The translations under genes and the position numbers were made by a program. DNA of 64,000 nt from assembly GCA_019117005.1 (NCBI GenBank), contig DXAO01000002.1, positions 1 through 64,000 of the forward strand. The letters run 5' to 3'. The notes below the pieces were generated by a model. That model did no database searches, was not told the DNA's origin, and saw nothing but the letters and a program-made list of their open reading frames with translations. The DNA is from Candidatus Collinsella stercoripullorum (GTDB taxonomy: Bacteria > Actinomycetota > Coriobacteriia > Coriobacteriales > Coriobacteriaceae). Of the stretch, positions 43,969 through 52,175 are shown in pieces. Each line of letters starts with the position of its first letter. Positions within the stretch are counted from its first letter, which is position 1.

Positions 43969-44922
43969 CTAGATGTTCTCCGCCAGGCGCGCGGCGAAGG
44001 GGGTGAGCGGATGCGGGTGCGTGTCCTGCTCGTAGGCGACCTGCGTCGAGTGGATCACCGTGCCCACGCCCGCGTCCGTGAGCAGCTCGAGCAGCAGCGA
44101 GTGCGGCGTCGTGCCGTTGATGATGTGCGAGCGGAACACGCCGGCGCGCAGCGCGTGCACGCAGCTCTCCAGCTTGGGGATCATCCCGCGGTCGACCTCG
44201 CCCGCGGAGAGCATGGCCTCGGTCTCCTCGAGCGTCAGGTTGGAGATGAGCGAGTCCTTGTCCTCGAAGTCCTCGTACAGGCCGTCGACATCGGTGAGGA
44301 AGATCACCTTGTGCGCGTGGACCGCCGCTGCGATGTGCCCGGCGGCGACATCGGCGTTGATATTGTAGAACCCGCCGTCCTCGCCCTGGGCGACCGTGGC
44401 GACCACGGGGATGTACTCGCTGTCCATGAGGCTCTCGAGGTAGTCCGCGTTGATGCGGCTGATCTTGCCGACGCGCCCCAGCTCGGGGTCGAGCCGCTCG
44501 GCGACGATGGTGCCCGCGTCCGAACCGGAGACGCCGACCGCCAGGTTCCCGTGGGCGTTGATGGCCGCGACCAGGTCCTCGTTCACCTTGCCCACGAGCA
44601 CCTGGCGCACGATCTCCATGGTCGCCTCGTCCGTGACGCGCTGCCCGTCCTTGAAGCGGACCGGGATGTCGTAATGGGAGAGCGCGGCGTTGATGTCCTT
44701 GCCGCCGCCGTGCACGATCACGGGCTTCATGCCGATGATCTTGAGCAGCACGATGTCGCTCATAACGTCGGCGCGCAGGCGCGGGTCCACCATGGCGGCG
44801 CCGCCGTACTTGATCACCACCGTCTTGCCGGTGAGGTTCTTGATCCACGGCAGTGCCTCGAACAGGAGCTTCGCGGTCTCCTCGTCCGAACGGGAGGCGC
44901 GCGAGTCGCGTGCGTACTTCAT
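43969..44922 (-). CDS. argB: N-acetylglutamate kinase
   Basis: Second step of arginine synthesis. The 317-aa protein has VVIKYGGAAM, VIVHGGGKDI, the substrate region AGTIVAERLDPELGRVGKI, TDVDGLYED and GMIPKLESCVHAL. An N-terminal helix of about 25 residues precedes the kinase core (KLLFEALPWI). Such a helix is a mark of hexameric, arginine-inhibited ArgB enzymes, so feedback control is likely. Confidence 0.95.
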   Translation of the reverse strand: MKYARDSRASRSDEETAKLLFEALPWIKNLTGKTVVIKYGGAAMVDPRLRADVMSDIVLLKIIGMKPVIVHGGGKDINAALSHYDIPVRFKDGQRVTDEATMEIVRQVLVGKVNEDLVAAINAHGNLAVGVSGSDAGTIVAERLDPELGRVGKISRINADYLESLMDSEYIPVVATVAQGEDGGFYNINADVAAGHIAAAVHAHKVIFLTDVDGLYEDFEDKDSLISNLTLEETEAMLSAGEVDRGMIPKLESCVHALRAGVFRSHIINGTTPHSLLLELLTDAGVGTVIHSTQVAYEQDTHPHPLTPFAARLAENI

Positions 44923-45028
44923 GGGATGGCTCCGATCCTGTTATCGGCCGCCCGACGCCGGGTCCGGCGGCCCGGACGGCCCGCCCCGCCGGGCGGCGGG
45001 GCGGCGTGGTATGGGTGGGCGCGAGGGC

Positions 45029-46294
45029 CTAGGTGCGATAGTCGCCGTTGATGGTGACGTAATCGTGAGTGAGGTCGCACGTCCAGACCGTCGCCGCGCC
45101 CTCGCCGGCGCCGAGGTCCGCCGAGATCACGATCTCGGGTGCCTCGAATCGTCGCAGCGCCTCGTCCTCGTCGAAGGGGACGGTGAGGCCCGCGCGGCAC
45201 ACGGGGATGCCCATGATGTCGATGGACACGTCCTCCTGCCGGAACGCCACGCCGCACTTGCCGAGCGCCATGGCGATGCGGCCCCAGTTGCAGTCGTGCC
45301 CCGCCACGGCGGTCTTGACCAGCGGGGAGTTGGCCACGGAACGCGCGGCCGCATCCGCGTCCGCATCGCTCGGCGCGCCGGTGACGTTGACGGTGATGAG
45401 GCGCGAGGCCCCCTCCCCATCCGCGGCGACGGCGCGAGCGAGCCCCTCGCACACCACGCGCACCGCGTAGGCGAGCTCCTCGTACGCCTCGGAACCGACC
45501 TCGATGGGCGCCTCGCCGGGCGCGGCCTCGCCGGAGGCGAGCATGATGCAGGTGTCGTTGGTGGAGGTGTCCGAATCGACGGTCACCTTGTTGAAGGTCT
45601 GGGCGACGCAGTCCGCGAGGACGGCGTGGAGGGTCTTCGGCGCGACCGGCGCATCGGTGGTGATGAGCGCGATCATGGTCGCCATGTTGGGCATGATCAT
45701 GCCCGAGCCCTTGACGCAGCCGCCCACCGTGAACGTGCAGCCCACGTACTCGAGCACGCCACTCTCATAGGAGACCGCGTACTCCTTGGGATGGGTGTCC
45801 GTCGTCATGATGGCGCGGGCCGCCGCGGCGCCGCCCGCGGGCGAGAGCTGCTCGACGGCCGCGGGTACGCCGGTCTCGAACGGGGCGATGTCGAGCTGCT
45901 GGCCGATGACCCCCGTGGAGGCGACGAGCACCTGCTCCGGCTCGCACCCGAACATCTGGGAAACGATGTCGCAGGTCTCGCGCGCGACGGCGAGGCCCGG
46001 CTCGCCGGTCGCCGCGTTGGCGTTGCCCGAGTTGACGGCGACGGCCTGGACGAGGCCGCAGCTGTCCGCGCCCAGGTGCTCGCGGCACACGGTGACGGGT
46101 GCGGCGCAGAACCGGTTGGTGGTGAACACGCCCGCGGCGCTCACCGGCCGCTCGGCGGCGAGCAGCGCGAAGTCGGCGCGCTCGGGGTTGCGGCGGAAGC
46201 CCGCGTGGATGCCCGCGGCGCTGAAGCCCCGGGCGCTCGTCACGCCGCCGTCCGGCACGGCACGGATCTTGGTATCGAACTCATCGACGTTCAT
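45029..46294 (-). CDS. argJ: Bifunctional glutamate N-acetyltransferase/amino-acid acetyltransferase
   Basis: ArgJ recycles the acetyl group from N-acetylornithine to glutamate. The 421-aa precursor contains the self-cleavage site in MIMPNMATMIALITTDA (before the Thr of ATM), which yields alpha and beta chains. It also has AVNSGNANAATG near the start and GHDCNWGRIAMALGK late in the chain. AGGAG lies 7 bases before the ATG at 46294. Its presence indicates the cyclic pathway. Whether it can also use acetyl-CoA cannot be told from sequence. Confidence 0.95.
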   Translation of the reverse strand: MNVDEFDTKIRAVPDGGVTSARGFSAAGIHAGFRRNPERADFALLAAERPVSAAGVFTTNRFCAAPVTVCREHLGADSCGLVQAVAVNSGNANAATGEPGLAVARETCDIVSQMFGCEPEQVLVASTGVIGQQLDIAPFETGVPAAVEQLSPAGGAAAARAIMTTDTHPKEYAVSYESGVLEYVGCTFTVGGCVKGSGMIMPNMATMIALITTDAPVAPKTLHAVLADCVAQTFNKVTVDSDTSTNDTCIMLASGEAAPGEAPIEVGSEAYEELAYAVRVVCEGLARAVAADGEGASRLITVNVTGAPSDADADAAARSVANSPLVKTAVAGHDCNWGRIAMALGKCGVAFRQEDVSIDIMGIPVCRAGLTVPFDEDEALRRFEAPEIVISADLGAGEGAATVWTCDLTHDYVTINGDYRT

Positions 46295-46387
46295 CGGCAC
46301 GCTCCTGGATGCGTCAACGGTATCTGACAGGTGGGACCAGTGTAGCGCACCGCACGGACGCGCGCCCGAGCGGTGCCGCCGCACCTG

Positions 46388-47455
46388 CTAGACCGGCAGG
46401 GCGACGAGCGGCAGGCCGCATCGCTCGTCGAGGCCGAACACGATGTCGGCGCACTGGACCGCTTGGCCGGCGGCGCCCTTGCAGAGGTTGTCGATGGCGG
46501 AGGTGACCACGAGCATGCGCGCGTGGGGGTTCACGGCAAGACCGATCTGGCAGGCATTCGACCCCGCAACGGAGGCGGTCTTGGGCATCCGGCCCGCGTC
46601 GAGCACGCGCACGAACGGGCGACCGGCGTAGAAGTCCCGGTAATACGCGACGGCGGCCTCCTCGGTGAGGCCGGCCGCGGCGTCGGACAGCGGGATGTTC
46701 ACGGTGGACAGCAGCCCGCGCTTGAGCGGGGCGAGGTGCGGGGTGAACACCACGCGGCCAGGCAGGCCGAGGATCTGCTCGATCTCCGGCGTATGGCGAT
46801 GGCGGCACACGCCATATGCCTCGACGTTCCCGTCGGCCGAGCAGAAATGGGTGCGTGCGTTGGCCGACTTCCCGGCGCCCGTCACACCCGAGACGGCGTC
46901 CACCACGACCGCGGCGCCCTCGGCCGCCCAGCCCGCGTCCACCGCGGGGTAGGCGCCCAGCGAGGTCGCCGTGGGGTAGCAGCCCGCGCAGGCCACGAGC
47001 ACGGCCTCGCCCGCCGCACGGCGCGCGGCGGCGTCCGCGAGGTCGTCGCCGAACAGCTCCGGCAAGCCGAACGCGCGCCGGGCGAGCAGGTCGGTCGCGG
47101 TGTGGGGCGTGCCGTACCACTCCTCGTACACCGCCGGGTCGGACAGGCGGAAGTCGGCCGAGAGGTCGAACACCGACACCCCCGCCTCGATGAGGCCCGG
47201 GGCGGCGGCGAGCGCCGCGGTGTGCGGGACGGCGAGGAAAACGGCGTCGCAGGAGGCGAGGCGCGGGTCGTCGTGCGTCGTGAAGACCAGGTCGGACACA
47301 CCGGCGAACGCGGGGTAGACGTCGGAGAGCGCCTGGCCCGCATCGGCGTTCGAGGTGATCGCGACGAGTTCGAACTCCGGATGCTGCGCGAGCAGGCGCA
47401 CGAGCTCGATCCCCGCGTAGCCCGCCGCCCCGACGACACCGACCTTGATAGACAT
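46388..47455 (-). CDS. argC: N-acetyl-gamma-glutamyl-phosphate reductase
   Basis: Third step of arginine synthesis. The 355-aa protein has the NADP-binding GVVGAAGYAGIELVRLL, the catalytic Cys in ACAGCYPTAT and HRHTPEIEQ. I prefer the ATG at 47455 (MSIKVGVVG), with GGGGA about 8 bases upstream. ATGs at 47464 and 47473 are in frame but have poor sites. It heads the arg run and lies behind a palindromic ARG-box candidate. Confidence 0.94.
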   Translation of the reverse strand: MSIKVGVVGAAGYAGIELVRLLAQHPEFELVAITSNADAGQALSDVYPAFAGVSDLVFTTHDDPRLASCDAVFLAVPHTAALAAAPGLIEAGVSVFDLSADFRLSDPAVYEEWYGTPHTATDLLARRAFGLPELFGDDLADAAARRAAGEAVLVACAGCYPTATSLGAYPAVDAGWAAEGAAVVVDAVSGVTGAGKSANARTHFCSADGNVEAYGVCRHRHTPEIEQILGLPGRVVFTPHLAPLKRGLLSTVNIPLSDAAAGLTEEAAVAYYRDFYAGRPFVRVLDAGRMPKTASVAGSNACQIGLAVNPHARMLVVTSAIDNLCKGAAGQAVQCADIVFGLDERCGLPLVALPV

Positions 47456-47471
47456 GCCCTTCATCCCCAAC

Positions 47472-47498
47472 ATGCATATTATTCGCTCAATAATGCAT
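47472..47498. promoter_or_regulatory. Candidate ArgR operator (ARG box) before argCJBD
   Basis: ATGCAT-(A)-TTATT-CGCTC-AATAA-TGCAT is a near-perfect inverted repeat in an AT-rich island directly upstream of argC. TGCAT half-sites are typical of actinobacterial ARG boxes. A TTGTCA lies about 45 bases upstream on the minus strand. Confidence 0.6.
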
Positions 47499-47610
47499 AC
47501 AGACGCATGATTGAGCCCGATGATGTGACAAACCGAAAGACTAGCACTCTCCGAGGGGACGGGTGCCGAGTATTTCGCGCGTCATATTCTCGCAACATGG
47601 CGGGTGCGGC

Positions 47611-47680
47611 ACGCGGCGGACGAAGCCGCTTCGGGCGGAACCGGTACGCGGCGGACGAAGCCGCCTCCGGCCGGCGCGGG
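47611..47680. repeat. Two 35-bp direct repeats with small hairpins
   Basis: ACGCGGCGGACGAAGCCGC occurs at 47611 and 47646. Each copy can fold as GCGGC/GCCGC. It lies between the flavoprotein gene and the argC promoter. Confidence 0.6.
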
Positions 47681-47732
47681 CGGTTGGGGCACCGGCGCCG
47701 CCTCCAACGCCGCTCCGGCGCGCCGGCGGCCG

Positions 47733-48227
47733 TTACAGCTCGACCGGCGTCCAGGTATCGTGGTCGCAGATCCACGCCCGGGGCTGCTCTACGCTGAAGA
47801 AGACGAGCGTCGGGTCGTCGGGCCCGTCGTAGCGCTCGCCCAGCCCCTCGAGATGGCGCCAGCCCGCCTCGCGCATCGCCGGCTCCGCGCGGTCCTCCAT
47901 GCCCGCGACGCCGCGCAGGATCAGCCAGCCGTGGCCCGGCCACCACGAGGTGGCCTCGAAGCGCGGGTTCGCCTGCAGCTCCTCCCACACGTCCTTGGTG
48001 GTCGCCGTGCAGAACCAGATCCTGCCGTCCTGCCGCGCCGCGAAGGAGAACGGGCGCACATGCGGCTGGCCGTCGACGCTCGTGGCGAGGTACCACGCGG
48101 GGACCGCGCTCAGGTACCCGAGGACGGTATCGAGGCCGTCGCGCTCCCCGCGCGCCGCCTGCGCCCCGCCGGTCCCCACCGCGTCCGAGCGGACCGCCCC
48201 GTCCGCCGTGTCCATCGGCTTACCCAT
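47733..48227 (-). CDS. Pyridoxamine 5'-phosphate oxidase-family FMN-binding protein
   Basis: 164 aa. After a polar lead of about 30 residues comes a split-barrel domain with WYLATSVDGQPHVRPFSFAA, GRIWFCTATTKDVW, ANPRFEATSWW and WLILRGVAG, the pattern of PNPOx-like flavoproteins. Most such stand-alone proteins are F420- or FMN-binding reductases of unknown substrate. The start at 48227 has AAGGTGG upstream. It is a single gene. Confidence 0.78.
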   Translation of the reverse strand: MGKPMDTADGAVRSDAVGTGGAQAARGERDGLDTVLGYLSAVPAWYLATSVDGQPHVRPFSFAARQDGRIWFCTATTKDVWEELQANPRFEATSWWPGHGWLILRGVAGMEDRAEPAMREAGWRHLEGLGERYDGPDDPTLVFFSVEQPRAWICDHDTWTPVEL

Positions 48228-48414
48228 CGTCAAACCACCTTCCTCGCATGCCCCGGCCGCGTCCTGCGCCCGGGGACCCGTATATCGAACCGACGCGCGC
48301 CCGTCATGGCGGGCGGCGCGCCCAAAGCGGGCTCCGGCCTCATGGCCCAGACCCGACCGGGGGCTCGCCCGTCCCCGAGGACCGGGCCCCGCAACTCGCC
48401 CTCCCCGCCGCGCG

Positions 48415-49215
48415 TCACGGCAGGAGGCCGGCGAGCACCACGGCGACCGCCAGCGCGACCAGAAGCGCCGCCGCCACGGCGTCGCGCGCGCCGAACCGCA
48501 GCGGGTGCATGCGGGTGCGCCCCTGCTCGCCGTGGTAGCAGCGCGCATCCATCGCCTGCGACAGCGTCTCGGCGTGCCGGAAGATGCTCGCGAACAGCGG
48601 CACCGACACGGACGAGAGCATGCGCACCGCCCCGAGCGGCCCGGCGGCCGCCCGCGCCCCGCGGCTCACCTGCGCCCGGTAGGTCGTCTGGAGCTCGGCG
48701 GCGAGCTGCGGCATGAAGCGCAGGGCGATGCCGAGCATCATGCCCACCTCGTGCGCGGGGAACCCGAAGCGGCCGAGCGGGGCCAGCAGGCGCTCGACCG
48801 CGCTGGTGAGGTCGAGGGTGAGCGTGGTCAGGGTGACGAGGCTCATCGCGCACATCATGAGCAGCGTGCGCAGGCCCGTGAACGCGAACAGCCGCACGCC
48901 CCCCTCCGAGATGGCGAGCGGGCCCAGCCGCACGAGCACCGCCCCGCCCTGCCCGGTGAACAGGTTGAGCACCGACACCACGGCGACGATCGCGAGCAGG
49001 GGCGCGACCGAGCGGGCGGCGCGCCCCGCCGGGACGCCGGAGACCAGGTACAGCGCGACGACCGAGGCGGCCAGGACCCCGAGCGCCGCGAAGTCGCGCG
49101 CCGCCAGCGCGATGACCATGAACGCGATGCCGCCGAGCAGCTTGGTGCGCGGGTCGAGCCGATACAGGGGCCCCGACCCCGGATAGTAGCTCCCGAAGGA
49201 GAACGCCCCGCTCAT
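48415..49215 (-). CDS. ecfT: ECF transporter transmembrane protein EcfT
   Basis: EcfT is the membrane scaffold of energy-coupling factor vitamin transporters. The 266-aa protein starts with the family sequence YYPGSGPLYRLDPRTKLL and has about five hydrophobic helices. Coupling-helix motifs with Ala-Arg-Gly appear as SRGARAAAG and AMDARCYHGEQGRT. Its ATG overlaps the stop of ecfA by 4 bases. Confidence 0.93.
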   Translation of the reverse strand: MSGAFSFGSYYPGSGPLYRLDPRTKLLGGIAFMVIALAARDFAALGVLAASVVALYLVSGVPAGRAARSVAPLLAIVAVVSVLNLFTGQGGAVLVRLGPLAISEGGVRLFAFTGLRTLLMMCAMSLVTLTTLTLDLTSAVERLLAPLGRFGFPAHEVGMMLGIALRFMPQLAAELQTTYRAQVSRGARAAAGPLGAVRMLSSVSVPLFASIFRHAETLSQAMDARCYHGEQGRTRMHPLRFGARDAVAAALLVALAVAVVLAGLLP

Positions 49216-51128
49216 CGCGCGCCCCCCTTCAGGATCGGCGCGAGCTCGTCTGCCAGGCCGTCGATGTCGTGCAGCGCATCGGTGCGCACGGGGACGCCGC
49301 GCCGGGCGAGGGCGCAGGCGATGCGCTGGGCGGACGGCAGCCCGAGCCCCACGCGCCGCAGCGCCTCCCCGTCCGAGAACACCTCGGCGGGGCTCCCCAG
49401 CCGCAGCACCGAGCCCTCGTTCAGCACGGCGACGCGGTCGCACAGCTCGGCCAGGTCGTCCATGTCGTGGGAGGCCATGATCACGGTGAGCCCCTGCGCA
49501 TGGAGGCGGGCCACGAGATCGAGCATGGCGCGGTGGGCGGCGGGGTCGAGCCCCGCCGTGGGCTCGTCGAGCACGAGCACCTCGGGGCGCATGGCGAGCA
49601 CGCCCGCGAGCGCGACCCGGCGCTGCTGCCCTCCCGACAGGGTGAACGGGCTGCGGTCCCCCAGCTCGTCGACGGACAGGCCCACCCGGTCGAGCGCCGC
49701 GCGCACGCGGGCGCCGACCTCGTCGGCGGGCAGGCCGAGGTTGCGCGGGCCGAAGGCGACGTCCTCGGACACCGTCTGCGCGAACAGCTGGTGCTCGGGG
49801 TACTGGAGCACCAGGCCGACCCTCGTCTTGACATCGGCCGCCGCGCGCCTGCCGGCGAGGTCGGCGCCGAAAGCCGCGACGCGCCCCATGGTGGGGTGGA
49901 CGAGGCCGTTCATATGCTGGATCAGCGTCGATTTCCCCGACCCGGTATGCCCCGCGAGCCCGAGCAGCTCGCCCGGGCGCACCGCGAGGTCCACGTTGTG
50001 CAGCGCCCACACGGCGTCCGGGTCGCTCCCCCACGCCGCGCGCCTCCCGCGGCGCGGCAGGCGACGGCGGCGGGCGCGCTCGCGGACGGAGCGCTCGTAG
50101 CTGTAGCTCACATGGTCGAACCGCAGGCACGGGGCATCACCCGCGGCGGGGTCGGCGCACCCGGGCGCCGGGGCGCCGTCATCCGACCGGGGACCGGGGG
50201 CGGGGGCGCCGCCCGGGTCCCGCTGCGACCGGGGGACGGCGGGGTCGAGGTCCACGGCATCGGGGCGCGCTCCGGCGCCCTCGCCCGCCCCGGTCCCGGC
50301 GCCCGCCGCGGGATGCGCGGCCATCTGCGCGAGGCGGTCGACGAGCGCTCCCTCGTCCACCTCCGGCCCGACGGCGACCCCGCGCTCGGCGAGGGCGAGG
50401 GACAGGCGGCAGGCGTGCGGGACCGCGAGGTTCAGATGGGCGAGCTCGGAGGCGCGCGGGAGCACGTCTAGCGGGGCGCCCTCCAGCGCGATCCTGCCGC
50501 GGTGCAGCACCGCGACGCGGTCGGCGAGCGCCGCCTCCTCCATGTCGTGGGTGATCATGACGACGGTCATGCCCTGGCCGTGCAGCTCCCGGCAGACGCG
50601 CATGAGGCCCGCGCGGCCGCGCGGGTCGAGCATCGAGGACGCCTCGTCGAGCACGAGCACCTCGGGATGCATGGCCAGCACCCCGGCGATGGCGACGCGC
50701 TGCTTCTGCCCGCCGGACAGCGCGTGCGCCTCGCGGCGGCCGAAGCCCGTGAGCCCCACCTCGTCGAGGGACTCCTCGCAGCGCTCCCCGATCAGCGCCG
50801 GGTCCAGCCCCAGGTTCTCGGGACCGAACGCCACGTCGTCGGCGACCAGCGTGGCGACCAGCTGGTCGTCGGGGTTCTGGAACACGTACCCCACCCGGGC
50901 GCGGACGTCGTAGACGTACTCGGGGTCAGAGGTGTCGATCCCGTCGACGAGCACCGTGCCGGCATCCGGCACGAGCAGCGCGTTCAGGTGCTTGGCGAGG
51001 GTCGACTTCCCCGAGCCGTTGCCCCCCAGGATGCAGAGGAACTCCCCGTCGGGGATGCGCAGGGACACGCCGTCGAGCGCGGGCGTGCGCCCGTCGTAGG
51101 AGTAGCTGACGTCGTCGAGGACGATCAT
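49212..51128 (-). CDS. ecfA: Fused double ATPase of an ECF transporter (EcfA-EcfA')
   Basis: Two complete ABC ATPase domains in one 638-aa chain. Domain 1 (1-245) has GGNGSGKST, Q-loop FQNPDDQL, LSGGQKQR and VLVLDEASSMLDP. Domain 2 (about 330-610) has GHTGSGKST, LQYPEHQL, LSGGQQRR and VLVLDEPTAGLDP. They correspond to EcfA1 and EcfA2, usually separate genes. The linker of about 85 residues is rich in Ala, Gly, Pro and Asp and is probably flexible. A basic patch (RERARRRRLPRRGRR) interrupts the start of domain 2. The gene lies between ribU and ecfT and drives vitamin uptake with them. Confidence 0.93.
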   Translation of the reverse strand: MIVLDDVSYSYDGRTPALDGVSLRIPDGEFLCILGGNGSGKSTLAKHLNALLVPDAGTVLVDGIDTSDPEYVYDVRARVGYVFQNPDDQLVATLVADDVAFGPENLGLDPALIGERCEESLDEVGLTGFGRREAHALSGGQKQRVAIAGVLAMHPEVLVLDEASSMLDPRGRAGLMRVCRELHGQGMTVVMITHDMEEAALADRVAVLHRGRIALEGAPLDVLPRASELAHLNLAVPHACRLSLALAERGVAVGPEVDEGALVDRLAQMAAHPAAGAGTGAGEGAGARPDAVDLDPAVPRSQRDPGGAPAPGPRSDDGAPAPGCADPAAGDAPCLRFDHVSYSYERSVRERARRRRLPRRGRRAAWGSDPDAVWALHNVDLAVRPGELLGLAGHTGSGKSTLIQHMNGLVHPTMGRVAAFGADLAGRRAAADVKTRVGLVLQYPEHQLFAQTVSEDVAFGPRNLGLPADEVGARVRAALDRVGLSVDELGDRSPFTLSGGQQRRVALAGVLAMRPEVLVLDEPTAGLDPAAHRAMLDLVARLHAQGLTVIMASHDMDDLAELCDRVAVLNEGSVLRLGSPAEVFSDGEALRRVGLGLPSAQRIACALARRGVPVRTDALHDIDGLADELAPILKGGAR

Positions 51129-51134
51129 CGGTCG

Positions 51135-51710
51135 CTACCTCCCGCGGGAGGCGTCGACCAGGGGCCGGACGGCGCGGAACACGACGACCGAGAGCACCGC
51201 GTTCAGGACCGTCTTCACGATGTTGAACGGCAGGATCGCCGGAAGGATCAACGGGACGATCGCATCGGGCGAGCCGTACCAGAACCACACGCCGATGGTG
51301 AGGTTGGCCGCGATGGAGGCGAGCGTGGCGAGCGCGCATCCCGCCGCGAGCCCGGCGACGGTCCCCGCGGGCGAGGAGGTGCGCCGCGCCGCCCAAGCGG
51401 CCGGGAGGATGAAGGACACCGTGGCCACGACGTTCATGAGGGCGCCGACCCACTCGCCGGTGGTCAGCGCGCGGATCGCGATGGCGACCACGCCGACGGC
51501 GACGCCGGACCCCGGCCCGAACATGAGGCCCGCCACCATGGCGGGCACGAGCGAGGGGTCGTAGGACAGAAACGTCACGCCGGGGATGATGGGGATCTGG
51601 AGGAACATGAGCAGGGCGCTCGCCGCGCACAGCAGCGCCATGGTCACCAGCTGCCTGGTCCCCCACCGATTCGTGTTCTCGAAATGGATGTGCGAAGACT
51701 GCTCAGTCAC
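51135..51710 (-). CDS. ribU: ECF transporter riboflavin-binding S component RibU
   Basis: 191 aa with six hydrophobic segments. The family pattern MFLQIPIIPGVTFLSYDPSLVPAM (here split as MFLQIPIIP and FLSYDPSLVPAMVAGLMFGP) marks RibU. The GTG at 51710 is used because AGGTGA lies 5 bases upstream and the length then fits. That ribosome binding site touches the last stem of the FMN riboswitch, which confirms riboflavin/FMN as the ligand system. ecfA follows after 6 bases. Confidence 0.93.
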   Translation of the reverse strand: MTEQSSHIHFENTNRWGTRQLVTMALLCAASALLMFLQIPIIPGVTFLSYDPSLVPAMVAGLMFGPGSGVAVGVVAIAIRALTTGEWVGALMNVVATVSFILPAAWAARRTSSPAGTVAGLAAGCALATLASIAANLTIGVWFWYGSPDAIVPLILPAILPFNIVKTVLNAVLSVVVFRAVRPLVDASRGR

Positions 51711-51719
51711 AAGAATCAC

Positions 51720-51908
51720 CTGCCTCTTCCATCCGGACTCTGACCGTTGGCCCCGGGTTTCCACCGGATCGGCCCGCAGGCGACCCAACGCCTGACGGGT
51801 TCGCGGGCTCATCGGCTGCGCGCGGGGCACGCGCCCCGCACCCGGGCGCCCCATGCGCCCGACCGATACACCGCCAGTGGGGAATTCCACCCCGCCCTGA
51901 AACAGCAG
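51720..51908 (-). promoter_or_regulatory. FMN riboswitch (RFN element)
   Basis: On the minus strand the conserved blocks appear in order: CAGGGCGGGGTGGAATTCCC, ACTGGCGGT, GAGCCCGCGA, GATCCGGTGGAAACCCGGGG, CCAACGGTCAGAGTCCGGAT and GGAAGAGG. The closing stem (CTGC at the 5' end, GCAG at 51720-51723) runs into the AGGTGA ribosome binding site of ribU. This suggests control of translation when FMN is bound. Confidence 0.95.
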
Positions 51909-52113
51909 GCCCATCGTAGCACCGCTCCCGTGAAACGTACAGCCCGCACCGGCCCGGCGCGGAAAACCGGACGGGGACGGCTCCCACGGCGGCGAGGGTA
52001 TCGCCCGGCATCGGCCCCGGCCGGCCCCGGCGCGGGGTCGGTAGGCGGACCGAGCCGCGCCGGCCCGGCTGCATCCCGATGCGGGGGCGGGGCGCAGGCG
52101 GCCGGCGGGGCAT

Positions 52114-52139
52114 GAAAAAGGAGGCCCCGAAGGGCCTCC
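52114..52139 (-). terminator. Terminator of the alcohol dehydrogenase gene
   Basis: Arms GGAGGCCC and GGGCCTCC with loop CGAA. Five T follow on the minus strand. Confidence 0.85.
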
Positions 52140-52175
52140 CGGATGCGCATGCGCGCGAAGATGCGAAGCGGCGGC

